A stretch of DNA of 62,125 nt from an uncultured Lachnospiraceae bacterium. GTDB lineage: Bacteria; Bacillota; Clostridia; Lachnospirales; Lachnospiraceae. Below the pieces are notes generated by a model that was not told the origin of the DNA, did not search any database, and saw only the letters and a program-made list of their open reading frames with translations. Made by a program: the position numbers and the translations under genes. Below are positions 54,031 to 62,125 of the stretch, piece after piece. Numbering within the stretch: position 1 is the first letter of the stretch; every line of letters starts with the position of its first letter. Where the stretch lies: assembly GCA_905234245.1 (NCBI GenBank), contig CAJOGN010000028.1:1-62125 (forward strand). Direction: 5' to 3'.

Positions 54031-54273
54031 ATGGAAGACTTTAGAATTTTGCTCAGGAATGTAGATGGATATTATGACGGGTTTGAACATGCTGTTATTT
54101 CCTATATAAAAATGCCTGGTAATGATTATAAAAAAGATATAATTGAAGAATTCATACGCACAAATCCGACTGCAAATTCTTCAGATGTCTTAGAATATAT
54201 GATTAATGATACTGGTTTTTGGGATGTTTATTCTAATAATAAAGCAAATGCTGATGTTGCTAGAGCGTTATAA
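54031..54273 (+). CDS. Hypothetical 80-residue protein
   Basis: ATG 54031 follows GAGAGGAGAG. The acidic product (pattern YDGFEHAVISYIKMPGNDYKKDIIEEFI) is not recognised. It resembles small immunity-type proteins in size and charge, but no toxin gene is adjacent. The terminator repeat at 54284 follows directly. Confidence 0.4.
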   Translation: MEDFRILLRNVDGYYDGFEHAVISYIKMPGNDYKKDIIEEFIRTNPTANSSDVLEYMINDTGFWDVYSNNKANADVARAL

Positions 54274-54283
54274 ATTTTATTTT

Positions 54284-54313
54284 AAGCCCCTCAGGCGATT
54301 GCTTGAGGGGCTT
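54284..54313 (+). terminator. Terminator-like hairpin, repeat copy 3
   Basis: Same 30-base stem-loop as at 52079, 11 bases after the small gene's stop. Confidence 0.7.
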
Positions 54314-54483
54314 AGTTATGTCTAGATTTAAATTCCAGAAATTGTCTTTCTCTAATGAGGTTGAGGTTGGGATGGACATTTTCCATGATGTGACCTCAGG
54401 AGCCTTGTGGTTCTCAATGGTTACATTGAATTGGGCGAAGTAATCGTTGCACCTTTTTTATGATTAGTAATGAAATTCTTCAT
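54314..54483 (-). pseudogene. Degenerate minus-strand gene remnant
   Basis: Read on the minus strand, AGGAG precedes ATG 54483 (MKNFITNHKKGATITSPNSM) and a stop at 54421. The adjacent frame then gives FNVTIENHKAPEVTSWK and PTSTSLEKDNFWNLNLDI. This has the W..F/N spacing of a cellulose-binding (CBM2-like) module. I read it as a frameshifted fragment. The region 54484-54696 shows only AT-rich sequence and the ribosome site of the next gene. Confidence 0.3.
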
Positions 54484-54696
54484 TGTTGATACTCCTGTTA
54501 ATTGGATTCTATTGAACTGATGCGTATCTGCGTCGCTCAACATTTATGATGATAAGGTTTCGCATGTTTTATGTCAATTTAATTATGAAATATATGTATA
54601 CCTACTTGACATATACACGAATAACAGTCACAATAGAGATTATTACAACGTAGAAATAGTTAATTACCACTAAGCAATAGAATTGGAGGTTTTATT

Positions 54697-55011
54697 ATGG
54701 ACAAGATTATAGAAACACCTACAATGGGTGAGATATTGTTAGAAGAATTTATGAGGCCGAATGGATTATCTGCATATAGGCTTGCGCAAGAAATACATGT
54801 TCCAACATCACGTATACAAGATATAATTCACGACAGAAGAAAAGTTACTGCTGATACTTCATTAAGGTTAGCAAAGTTTTTTGGTGTGTCAGATAAATAC
54901 TTTCTTGATATTCAAAATGATATTGAGCTTAGAGAGTTAAAAGCTTCTTTGGCATCGGATATTGAATCTATTAATGCATATAAAGTGGCTAATGCATTCA
55001 ATCCCCTCTAA
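54697..55011 (+). CDS. HigA-type XRE antitoxin, orphan
   Basis: A 104-residue protein of the HigA addiction-module antidote family. The helix-turn-helix is visible as LSAYRLAQEIHVPTSRIQDIIHDRRKVTADTSLRLAKFFG, preceded by the family's GEILLEEFMRPNG. TTGGAGG precedes ATG 54697. No HigB toxin gene is found just upstream or downstream, so it is an orphan regulator or the remainder of a pair. Confidence 0.85.
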   Translation: MDKIIETPTMGEILLEEFMRPNGLSAYRLAQEIHVPTSRIQDIIHDRRKVTADTSLRLAKFFGVSDKYFLDIQNDIELRELKASLASDIESINAYKVANAFNPL

Positions 55012-55017
55012 TTAATT

Positions 55018-55046
55018 GTGTCAAAACACCAAGTTTATTGTATAAT
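55018..55046 (+). promoter_or_regulatory. Candidate promoter of pyrBI
   Basis: -10 TATAAT (55041-55046) with GTGTCA (55018-55023) 17 bases upstream, 49 bases before the pyrB start. No clear attenuator or PyrR site is seen in the short leader. Confidence 0.5.
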
Positions 55047-55094
55047 ATATCGTAAGGGGTACCACGAAATACGTTTGTTAATGAGGAGACAACT

Positions 55095-56009
55095 ATGCGA
55101 CATGTAATGAGTCCGATGGATTTATCGGTTGAAGAGTTAGAGAATCTAATGGATTTGGCCAACGATATTGAGGCTAATCCTGATAAATATTCTGAGAAAT
55201 GTAAGGGCAAGACCTTAGCTACATGCTTCTATGAGCCAAGCACCAGAACCAGGCTATCCTTCGAAGCGGCTATGATTAACTTAGGGGGGCAGGTATTAGG
55301 ATTTGCCAGTGCTGATTCTAGTTCGGCAGCCAAGGGAGAATCTGTATCTGATACTATTCGTGTTATATCATGTTATGCAGATATCTGTGCCATGCGTCAT
55401 CCTAAGGAGGGCGCGCCGCTAGTTGCATCTAAGAAGTCATTAATTCCTGTTATCAACGCAGGAGACGGTGGTCACCAGCATCCAACTCAGACATTAACTG
55501 ATTTGCTTACAATTAGGTCCTTGAATGGCAAGATTGGTAATATGACAATTGGTCTCTGTGGAGACCTTAAGTTCGGTCGTACTGTTCATTCCCTTATCAA
55601 TGCTCTTGTTAGATATGAAGGCATTAAGTTCATCCTGATTTCTCCAAGAGAGCTTAAGGTCCCTGACTATATAAGGGAGGATGTGTTAGAGAAGAATAAC
55701 ATTCCTTTTGAAGAGGTTGAGAGATTAGAGGATGCAATGCCAGAACTTGATATTCTATATATGACCAGAGTTCAGCAGGAACGTTTCTTCAACGAAGAGG
55801 AATATCTTCGTATGAAGGGCTTCTACATATTAGATGAAGAGAAGATGGCGCTTGCCAAGAAGGATATGCTTGTGCTTCACCCTCTTCCTAGGGTAAATGA
55901 GATATCTGTAGAGGTAGACGATGACCCAAGAGCAGCCTATTTTAGGCAGGCGCAGTATGGGGTATATATAAGGATGGCTCTCATCTTAACGTTGTTAGAG
56001 CTTGTTTAG
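55095..56009 (+). CDS. pyrB: Aspartate carbamoyltransferase catalytic subunit
   Basis: A 304-residue enzyme that joins carbamoyl phosphate and aspartate, the first committed step of pyrimidine synthesis. The phosphate-binding STRTR motif (residues 49-53), MRHPKEGAP, and [10 protein letters not shown] (carbamoyl-binding) are all present. The C-terminal aspartate domain has [16 protein letters not shown] precedes ATG 55095. It is followed by the regulatory subunit gene, so the enzyme is likely the allosteric dodecamer. No window gene for later pyrimidine steps is present. Confidence 0.96.
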   Translation: MRHVMSPMDLSVEELENLMDLANDIEANPDKYSEKCKGKTLATCFYEPSTRTRLSFEAAMINLGGQVLGFASADSSSAAKGESVSDTIRVISCYADICAMRHPKEGAPLVASKKSLIPVINAGDGGHQHPTQTLTDLLTIRSLNGKIGNMTIGLCGDLKFGRTVHSLINALVRYEGIKFILISPRELKVPDYIREDVLEKNNIPFEEVERLEDAMPELDILYMTRVQQERFFNEEEYLRMKGFYILDEEKMALAKKDMLVLHPLPRVNEISVEVDDDPRAAYFRQAQYGVYIRMALILTLLELV

Positions 56010-56020
56010 GTAATGTGTAT

Positions 56021-56085
56021 GCTTATCATATTAATGTCTGCTAAGCGATTTTCTTTATGAGCGTGCAGATATTAATATGATAAGC
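56021..56085 (+). promoter_or_regulatory. Long intercistronic hairpin between pyrB and pyrI
   Basis: A 21-bp stem joins 56021-56041 and 56065-56085, with a single G.T pair at the sixteenth position and a 23-base loop. It starts 11 bases after the pyrB stop, and ends about 10 bases before the pyrI ribosome site. There is no T-run, so it is not a classic terminator. Confidence 0.75.
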
Positions 56086-56106
56086 GAATTAGATTAGGAG
56101 GATAAT

Positions 56107-56538
56107 ATGCTCAACATAAGTGGAATTCATGAAGGATATGTATTAGATCATATTAAGGCAGGCAAGGCAATGGACATATACCATCATCTTCACCTTGAGG
56201 ATTTTGATTGTACTGTCGCTATGATTATGAATGTAGAGAGCTCTAAGATGGGGCGCAAGGATATTATTAAGCTAGAATGTCCTCTCGATGCAATTGACTT
56301 AGATATTCTAGGATATATAGACCATAATATTACTGTCAATGTAGTTCATAAGGACAAGATTGTAGATAAGAAGATACTTAGGCTACCTAAGAAGGTGGTA
56401 AATGTGCTTAAGTGCAAGAATCCTAGATGTATTACCAGTATAGAGCAGGGCTTAGACCATGTATTTGTATTGTGCGACGAGGAAGAGAAGCTATATCGTT
56501 GCCAGTATTGTGAAGAGAAATATTCCCGAAAGAGATAG
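56107..56538 (+). CDS. pyrI: Aspartate carbamoyltransferase regulatory subunit
   Basis: A 143-residue protein with the N-terminal nucleotide-binding (allosteric) domain and a C-terminal zinc domain. The four zinc cysteines are in CKNPRC and CQYC, with the usual spacing, and CITSIEQGLDHVFVL lies between. It binds ATP/CTP/UTP and links catalytic trimers. AGGAGG precedes ATG 56107. It is separated from pyrB by a 21-bp hairpin, which may tune the subunit ratio or mRNA stability. Confidence 0.95.
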   Translation: MLNISGIHEGYVLDHIKAGKAMDIYHHLHLEDFDCTVAMIMNVESSKMGRKDIIKLECPLDAIDLDILGYIDHNITVNVVHKDKIVDKKILRLPKKVVNVLKCKNPRCITSIEQGLDHVFVLCDEEEKLYRCQYCEEKYSRKR

Positions 56539-56588
56539 GTAAGACATGAATTGAATTATCTTAGTAATTATTGATTGGGGTAAATGTA

Positions 56589-58223
56589 ATGAGAAATGTT
56601 AAGATTTTAAGCAAACTTCTTAAAAACTTAAATTACGAATTAATTAACGGCAGAACCCATGGTAACATTTCGCAGCTTGTAGAGGATACTAGAAAGGTTA
56701 CTAAGGGGTGCCTTTTTGTATGCATTAAGGGAGCAGTCTATGATGCTCACGAGCATCTTCTTGAAATCATAGCTGGTGGTGCCAAGGTTATAGTCGTTGA
56801 GAAGAGTAATGAGGCATTTCAAACATTTATTAGTAACAACAAGAGAATAAAGGCAACAATTATTGCAGTAGATAATTCCAAGGCGGCCCTAGCCCAGCTT
56901 GCGGCAGCGTATCATGACCATCCTGCAGACAAGCTTAAGGTAATTGGTGTTACAGGAACTAAGGGTAAGACTACCACCACATATATGGTTAAGTCTATAT
57001 TAGAAAATGCTGGTATGAAGGTTGGCCTTATTGGAACTATTGAGATTACCTATGGCGATGTTCATATTAGTTCTGTTAATACTACGCCAGGCCCGTTTTT
57101 GTTGCAGGAGCATTTTGCCAAGATGGTGGATATGGGGGTTGAGGTCTGTGTAATGGAGGTGTCATCCCAAGCCTATCTGCTTAACAGAGTTGATGGATTT
57201 ACATTCGAGATTGGAGTATTTACTAACATTTCCCCTGACCACATTGGGCCAAATGAGCACAGTAGCTTCGAGAATTACTTAGAATGCAAGAGTATGCTGT
57301 TTAAGCAAAGTAGATATGCCATTATTAACGGTGATGACGAGCATGCCAAATACATGATGGATGCGGCAGAGTGCGAGACGCTAACCTATGGTATGAAGGA
57401 GGACAATGACTTACAGGCCTATGATATGAAGCTTGTTAATGATAGCGGATTACTGGGCGTTGAGTATAAAGTTAAAGGTAGATTGAATAATGATGTGAGG
57501 GTGAATATGCCTGGTAAATTCAGTGTGTACAACTCACTGTGTGCAATGGCAATATGCTATAGACTAGATGTGGATGTTGATGTAACCCTTAAGTCGATTG
57601 AGCTATCCAAGGTTAAGGGCAGAATTGAGATGCTTGATGTGCCAGGTGATTACACACTTATGATTGATTATGCTCATAATGCCATGAGCCTTCAGGCGTT
57701 ACTTGTAAGCCTTAGAGAATACAAGCCTAAGAGACTGGTTGTATTATTTGGATGTGGCGGTAACAGAGCTAAAGGCAGAAGATATACCATGGGGTCTGTG
57801 GCGGCAAGATACGCAGATTACACCATTATCACATCTGATAATCCTAGAGACGAGGAGCCTCACGAGATTATTCGTGATATTCTGGCAGGATATGCCCTCG
57901 GTGTTAAGGGTGATGATGCTGAAAATATTGATGAGCTTACGCGCGCTGAGGTTGATGAGATTGTATCTACATTAGATTTTCAGAATGCTAATTTTATAGA
58001 GATTGATGATAGAATCAAGGCTATTGGCTTCATAATGCTTAATGCTAAGAAGGGTGATCTGGTTGTTCTTGCTGGCAAAGGTCATGAGGATTACCAGATT
58101 ATTAAGGGTGAGAAGCACCATCTTGATGAGCGTGAAGTAGTAGATGATATAGCCAAGGGGATAATCAAGAATCGTAAAATGTTCGACAAGATAAAGGGCA
58201 ATAAGAATAATGCAGTATTGTGA
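56589..58223 (+). CDS. murE: UDP-N-acetylmuramyl-tripeptide synthetase (meso-DAP ligase)
   Basis: The start is ATG 56589 with GGGG upstream; a TTG at 56571 is rejected. The 544-residue cytosolic ligase adds the third residue to the peptidoglycan stem. The ATP loop is GVTGTKGKTTTTYMV. The substrate motif DNPRDEEP is the DNPR type that marks meso-diaminopimelate specificity. The carbamylated-lysine region is around YLECKSMLFKQS. Somewhat longer than average, with extra C-terminal residues KNRKMFDKIKGNKNN. It overlaps priA by 14 bases. Confidence 0.93.
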   Translation: MRNVKILSKLLKNLNYELINGRTHGNISQLVEDTRKVTKGCLFVCIKGAVYDAHEHLLEIIAGGAKVIVVEKSNEAFQTFISNNKRIKATIIAVDNSKAALAQLAAAYHDHPADKLKVIGVTGTKGKTTTTYMVKSILENAGMKVGLIGTIEITYGDVHISSVNTTPGPFLLQEHFAKMVDMGVEVCVMEVSSQAYLLNRVDGFTFEIGVFTNISPDHIGPNEHSSFENYLECKSMLFKQSRYAIINGDDEHAKYMMDAAECETLTYGMKEDNDLQAYDMKLVNDSGLLGVEYKVKGRLNNDVRVNMPGKFSVYNSLCAMAICYRLDVDVDVTLKSIELSKVKGRIEMLDVPGDYTLMIDYAHNAMSLQALLVSLREYKPKRLVVLFGCGGNRAKGRRYTMGSVAARYADYTIITSDNPRDEEPHEIIRDILAGYALGVKGDDAENIDELTRAEVDEIVSTLDFQNANFIEIDDRIKAIGFIMLNAKKGDLVVLAGKGHEDYQIIKGEKHHLDEREVVDDIAKGIIKNRKMFDKIKGNKNNAVL

Positions 58224-60441
58224 TGTTGTGGTTGATATATCACATGAGAAACTTGATAAGACTTTTCAATATAAGATTCCTTCGACAATGCAAGGCGATT
58301 TACTAGAAGGGATGCAGGTTGAAGCACCATTTGGCAGGGGTAACAGGGTGATTACAGGCTATGTTGTAGCACTCTCTGATAAGCCGAAGTTCGACCCTGC
58401 TAAGACGAAAGAGATTATTAGAATTGTTCATGATGCAACAAGCATCGACAATCAGCTGATACAATTAGCAGGCTGGATGAAGCGCAACGTGGGTGGGACT
58501 ATGAACCAGGCCCTTAAGACGGTAATTCCAGTTAAGGAGAAGAGCAAGGCTATTGTTAAGAAGACGGTTGTTCTTAACATTTCCCAGGATGAGCTTAAGG
58601 ATGAGTATGCTTCACTTATTGGAAGGGCCAGACACAGCATTAGTAAAGAGAGGCTAATGCAGGCTCTCATGGATAACGACGAGATTCCCTGGGAGGTCAT
58701 TACTAAGAAGCTTAATGTCGGTTCAGGAGTAATCCGGGATTTCGAGAAGAATGGAATAGTCAGGGTTAGAACAGAGAATACATATAGGAATCCTATTACC
58801 CATATTCAGGGTGATGAAAAAAAGCTTACGCTTAACGATGATCAGCTAAGAATATGTAATAGGTTCAAGGATGAGTATAGTGCCAGAGATTATGGCACTT
58901 ATCTTGTGTATGGGGTAACTGGCTCGGGTAAGACGCTATGCTACCTAGAGATGATTGAGCATGTGCTAAGCCTTGGCAGGTCGGCAATTGTATTGATTCC
59001 TGAGATTGCACTAACCTATCAGACCTTAATGAGATTCTACAGAAGATTTGGCGATAAGGTATCCATTATTAATTCCAGGATGAGTAAGGCTGAGAGGTTC
59101 GACCAGTTTGAACGGGCGAAGAAGGGGGATATTAAGATTATCGTAGGTCCGCGTTCGGCGCTTTTTACGCCATTTCCTGACTTGGGACTTATTGTAATAG
59201 ATGAGGAGCATGAGACCTCCTATAAGTCGGAAAATGTTCCGAAATACCACGCAGTGCCAACGGCCATTGAAAGGGCGAGAATTGCTGGTGCAAGTGTTGT
59301 ATTAGGCTCTGCAACCCCAAGTGTTGACAGTTACAGGAAGGCACTTGATGGGGAGTACAGATTAATGGAGCTTCCAAGTAGAGCAAGCTCCGATTCCATG
59401 GCTGAGTGTGAAGTGGTGGATATGAGAACGGAGCTTAGAAGTGGCAATACTTCTATTATTAGCAGGCGGCTTCATGAGCTTATAGAAGACAGGCTGTCTC
59501 GACGCGAACAGGTTATGCTATTTCTTAATCGACGGGGTATGCTTGGCTGCCTAAGCTGCAGATCCTGTGGTACCACCCTTAAGTGTCCTCATTGCGATGT
59601 GTCTCTTAGTCTTCACAGAGATGGGAAGATGCATTGTCACTATTGTGGCTACACAGTTGTTAAGCCTTCGGTTTGTGGCAAATGTGGTTCTAAAGCCATA
59701 GGTGGCTTCAACATAGGAACTGAGAAGGTGGAAGAGTTAGTGGCTGAGGAATTCCCTAGCGCTAATGTCGTTAGAATGGATATGGATACAACCAAGGGTA
59801 AGAGTGGTCACGAAGCAATCTTAGAGAGGTTCGCTAATAGAGAAGCGGATATCTTAGTTGGAACACAGATGATTGTCAAAGGACATGATTTTAGCAATGT
59901 GACTCTTGTAGGAGCCCTTGCTGCTGATATGTCCCTAAATGTGCCTGATTATCGAAGTGGAGAGAGAACATTTCAACTGTTAACACAGGCAGTAGGACGA
60001 GCAGGCAGAGGAAGTCTATCTGGTACAGCAGTTATACAGACCTACGATACTGAGCACTATAGTATAATAGCTTCTAAGAATCAGAACTATCAGGAGTTCT
60101 ATGATAAAGAGGTAGTATATAGAGACCTTATGGATTATCCCCCATGTTCCCATATGCTGCTAATGTCTATTCAGTCGGAGGACTTAAGGCAGGCAGATGG
60201 GCAGGCTAAGGCAGTGGCTGAGATGATTAAGAAGCATTTTCCAGATGTAAGACTGCTAGGTCCCCAGGATGCAGGGATAGCCAAGATTAAGGATGTGTAT
60301 CGCAAGAGCATATATGTTAAGAATAGGGATTATCAGGTGCTTGTAGATATTAAGGATATAATTGACGAGTACCTCTTAGATAATAATAGCTACAATAAGG
60401 CTTATGTGTTTTTTGATTTTGATCCAGTTAATACGTTATAA
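58210..60441 (+). CDS. priA: Primosomal protein N' (replication restart helicase)
   Basis: A 743-residue superfamily 2 helicase that restarts stalled forks. The N-terminal DNA-binding domain starts YCDVVVDISHEKLDKTFQYKIP. Walker A is YGVTGSGKT, the DEEH box is VIDEEHETSYKSE. Two zinc sites lie in CRSCGTTLKCPHC and CHYCGYTV...CGKC. QAVGRAGRG is helicase motif VI. The ATG 58210 start overlaps the murE end by 14 bases. It leads a priA-def-fmt-rsmB group of conserved order. Confidence 0.96.
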   Translation: MQYCDVVVDISHEKLDKTFQYKIPSTMQGDLLEGMQVEAPFGRGNRVITGYVVALSDKPKFDPAKTKEIIRIVHDATSIDNQLIQLAGWMKRNVGGTMNQALKTVIPVKEKSKAIVKKTVVLNISQDELKDEYASLIGRARHSISKERLMQALMDNDEIPWEVITKKLNVGSGVIRDFEKNGIVRVRTENTYRNPITHIQGDEKKLTLNDDQLRICNRFKDEYSARDYGTYLVYGVTGSGKTLCYLEMIEHVLSLGRSAIVLIPEIALTYQTLMRFYRRFGDKVSIINSRMSKAERFDQFERAKKGDIKIIVGPRSALFTPFPDLGLIVIDEEHETSYKSENVPKYHAVPTAIERARIAGASVVLGSATPSVDSYRKALDGEYRLMELPSRASSDSMAECEVVDMRTELRSGNTSIISRRLHELIEDRLSRREQVMLFLNRRGMLGCLSCRSCGTTLKCPHCDVSLSLHRDGKMHCHYCGYTVVKPSVCGKCGSKAIGGFNIGTEKVEELVAEEFPSANVVRMDMDTTKGKSGHEAILERFANREADILVGTQMIVKGHDFSNVTLVGALAADMSLNVPDYRSGERTFQLLTQAVGRAGRGSLSGTAVIQTYDTEHYSIIASKNQNYQEFYDKEVVYRDLMDYPPCSHMLLMSIQSEDLRQADGQAKAVAEMIKKHFPDVRLLGPQDAGIAKIKDVYRKSIYVKNRDYQVLVDIKDIIDEYLLDNNSYNKAYVFFDFDPVNTL

Positions 60442-60452
60442 GGAGAGTAAAG

Positions 60453-60971
60453 ATGGCAATTAGACAGATTAGATTAGATGGAGATGAGATTCTTACTAAG
60501 AAATGCAGGGTGGTTAAGGAGATTACACCTCGCCAGGAAGAGTTAATAAATGACATGATTGAGACAATGTATGATGCAGATGGCGTAGGCCTTGCAGCGC
60601 CACAGGTTGGAGTGCTTAGAAGAATCGCTGTTGTTGATGTGGGTGAGGGACCAATTGTCCTTGTGAATCCAGAGGTTATTGAAGCTGATGGTGAGCAGAC
60701 AGGTCAGGAGGGCTGCCTTAGTGTTCCAGGAAAGGTGGGAATTGTTACCCGCCCTAATCATGTTAAGGTTAAAGCCTATAATGAGAAGATGGAAGAATTC
60801 GAAATCGAAGGTGAAGAGCTTCTTGCCAGAGCACTTGTACATGAGATAGACCACCTTGACGGTCATGTATATACAGAGATAGTAGAAGGTGACTTAATGG
60901 ATGTAACTTATGAGAAGCCTGAAGAGGGCGAAGAGGAATTAAATGCGCCTTTAGCAGATGACAAGCAGTAA
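60453..60971 (+). CDS. def: Peptide deformylase
   Basis: A 172-residue metalloenzyme that removes the formyl group from new proteins. All three motifs are present: GVGLAAPQVG (motif I), EGCLSVPG (motif II, metal cysteine) and HEIDHLDG (motif III, the two metal histidines and catalytic Glu). Acidic C-terminal tail (KPEEGEEELNAPLADDKQ). AGGAGAG precedes ATG 60453, 11 bases after priA. Confidence 0.97.
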   Translation: MAIRQIRLDGDEILTKKCRVVKEITPRQEELINDMIETMYDADGVGLAAPQVGVLRRIAVVDVGEGPIVLVNPEVIEADGEQTGQEGCLSVPGKVGIVTRPNHVKVKAYNEKMEEFEIEGEELLARALVHEIDHLDGHVYTEIVEGDLMDVTYEKPEEGEEELNAPLADDKQ

Positions 60972-61026
60972 TTGATAGATAACAAGTAGATTTTTCACGT
61001 GATATGCAGCGATCAGGAGATGTTAA

Positions 61027-61983
61027 ATGAAGATTATATTTATGGGGACGCCGGATTTTGCGGTAGTTCCTCTTGAAGAAATATACAAGGCTGGGCATGA
61101 GATTGTTCTTATAGTAACTCAGCCTGATAAGCCTAGAGGCAGAAGCGGTAAGCTTGCCCCTTCTCCTGTCAAGAAATGGGCAATCGAACATAACATAGAA
61201 GTGTTCCAGCCTAAGAGGATTAGAGACGAAGAGGCTGTCAATTACCTAAGCAAGATAGAATGTGACATTGCTGTTGTAGCAGCATTTGGTCAGATTCTTC
61301 CTAAGTCTATTCTTGATATGCCAAGATTCGGCTGTATTAATGTGCATGCTTCACTTCTTCCTAAATACAGAGGTGCTGCCCCTATTCAGTGGGCAATTCT
61401 TAATGGTGAGAAGAAGAGCGGTGTGACTATAATGCAGATGGGTGAAGGCCTTGATGATGGTGATATGCTTCTAACTCGTGAGGTGATACTTGATGGAACT
61501 GAGACGGGAGGAAGCCTCTTTGATGATTTGGCTCAGCTTGGTGGTAAGGCTGTTGTGGAGGCTCTTGAACTTATTGAGCAGGGCAGCATAAACCCTGTTA
61601 AGCAGGATGAGTCCGCCGCTACCCATGTATCTATGATTAATAAGGAGTTGGGTCGTATCAACTGGTCTGATGCTGCAGAAAGAATCGAGCGATATGTAAG
61701 GGGCCTTAATCCTTGGCCAAGTGCATATTCTTCCTTTAAGGGCAAGAATCTTAAGATATGGCGTAGTCACGTAGTGCCTTCTGAGGAGTTAGATAGCAAA
61801 GGTGTCAATCCAGCTGATTATAAGGCAGGTCAGGTATGCTTTGTTAATAAGAAATGTGTATTTGTTGCTACAGGTGACGGTGTCCTTAGCCTTGATGAGA
61901 TTCAGCTAGAAGGCAAGAAGAGAATGGAGATTGCACCATTTCTTCTAGGTAATGATGTGCTCCTAGGAGAGGAATTAGGTTGA
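61027..61983 (+). CDS. fmt: Methionyl-tRNA formyltransferase
   Basis: A 318-residue enzyme that formylates initiator Met-tRNA. The N-terminal Rossmann part starts MKIIFMGTPDFAVVPLEEI. The formyl-transfer motif HASLLPKYRGAAPIQWAI includes the catalytic Asn/His/Asp set with NVHASLLP and the later MGEGLDDGDML. A C-terminal OB-like domain follows (INWSDAAERIERYVRGLNPWPSA). It works opposite def, encoded 55 bases upstream. The rsmB start follows one base after the stop codon. Confidence 0.97.
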   Translation: MKIIFMGTPDFAVVPLEEIYKAGHEIVLIVTQPDKPRGRSGKLAPSPVKKWAIEHNIEVFQPKRIRDEEAVNYLSKIECDIAVVAAFGQILPKSILDMPRFGCINVHASLLPKYRGAAPIQWAILNGEKKSGVTIMQMGEGLDDGDMLLTREVILDGTETGGSLFDDLAQLGGKAVVEALELIEQGSINPVKQDESAATHVSMINKELGRINWSDAAERIERYVRGLNPWPSAYSSFKGKNLKIWRSHVVPSEELDSKGVNPADYKAGQVCFVNKKCVFVATGDGVLSLDEIQLEGKKRMEIAPFLLGNDVLLGEELG

Positions 61984-61984
61984 T

Positions 61985-62125
61985 ATGACTGAAAATGTTA
62001 ATGTACGAAGAGTATGTCTTGATGCCCTTGTTCTCGTAATGGAGGATAAGAAGTTCCTAAACGAAGTATTGGGGGATACTCTTAGTAAATATCAATATCT
62101 CGAGAAAAATAAGAGAAGCTATATA
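61985..62125 (+). CDS. rsmB: 16S rRNA (cytosine-967-C5)-methyltransferase RsmB, 3' truncated by window edge
   Basis: ATG 61985 opens a 47-codon frame to the window edge. NVRRVCLDALVLVMEDKK and LSKYQYLEKNKRSYI match the NusB-like N-terminal domain of RsmB/Sun proteins. Position directly after fmt is the usual place of rsmB in Firmicutes. The catalytic domain is outside the window. Confidence 0.75.
   Translation, partial: MTENVNVRRVCLDALVLVMEDKKFLNEVLGDTLSKYQYLEKNKRSYI

Noticed and set aside
55047-55070. Fourth GTCGTAAG repeat copy before pyrB
   Set aside because: Only CGTAAGGGG and a short CGTA/TACG pairing match; the inner stem and the 3' arm are missing.
56021-56085. Intrinsic terminator between pyrB and pyrI
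   Set aside because: The stem is long, but no T-run follows on either strand.

Overview
The window looks like a chromosomal segment of a low-GC Firmicute, most likely a Lachnospiraceae member close to Butyrivibrio or Pseudobutyrivibrio. This is inferred from gene content and order (dgt-dnaG-rpoD-trmK-Nif3, priA-def-fmt-rsmB, pyrB-pyrI, a Gram-positive type IV pilus locus without a secretin) and from strong AGGAGG-type ribosome binding sites. No database search was run.

Layout. 1-7.2 kb: end of a PD-(D/E)XK nuclease gene, flavodoxin, PfkB kinase, an OFA-type transporter on the minus strand, a two-domain iron-sulfur flavoprotein, a membrane protein and a membrane-anchored carboxylesterase. 7.2-7.7 kb: a tRNA-Pro(CGG) embedded in structured repeats. 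7.7-15.2 kb: a HAD phosphatase, a chemotaxis receptor, an amino-acid ABC transporter split around two cytoplasmic unknowns, and its likely binding lipoprotein. 15.2-16.05 kb: no genes but two adjacent long palindromes. 16-23.9 kb: DNA replication and transcription housekeeping genes. 23.96-24.41 kb: rnpB, the RNase P RNA.

24.5-52 kb is a type IV pilus locus: pilB, pilT, pilC, then an accessory islet (nucleotidyltransferase with a broken HEPN partner, PD-(D/E)XK protein, JAB-domain protein, RelE-type toxin-antitoxin) that lies inside and around the major pilin gene. It continues with a pilin-like protein, prepilin peptidase, a PilM-PilN fusion, PilO, four further prepilins, and two very large tandem paralogous surface proteins, the second frameshifted. 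52-55 kb is a second accessory stretch (Rpn nuclease, HicAB, orphan HigA, remnants) divided by three near-identical terminators. 55-62.1 kb returns to housekeeping: pyrB, pyrI, murE, priA, def, fmt and the start of rsmB.

The strongest unusual signals are these. (1) A dispersed structured repeat with a conserved tandem G.A step, seen in six copies with compensatory base changes; one copy forms helix P12 of RNase P RNA. (2) A major pilin gene split by 962 bp between 26-bp direct repeats; exact excision would restore a 159-residue pilin. (3) The paired long palindromes at 15.2-16.05 kb. (4) A second hairpin-repeat family. (5) A 21-bp hairpin between pyrB and pyrI. (6) A PilM-PilN fusion and Ser/Asn-rich spacers in the pilus alignment proteins.
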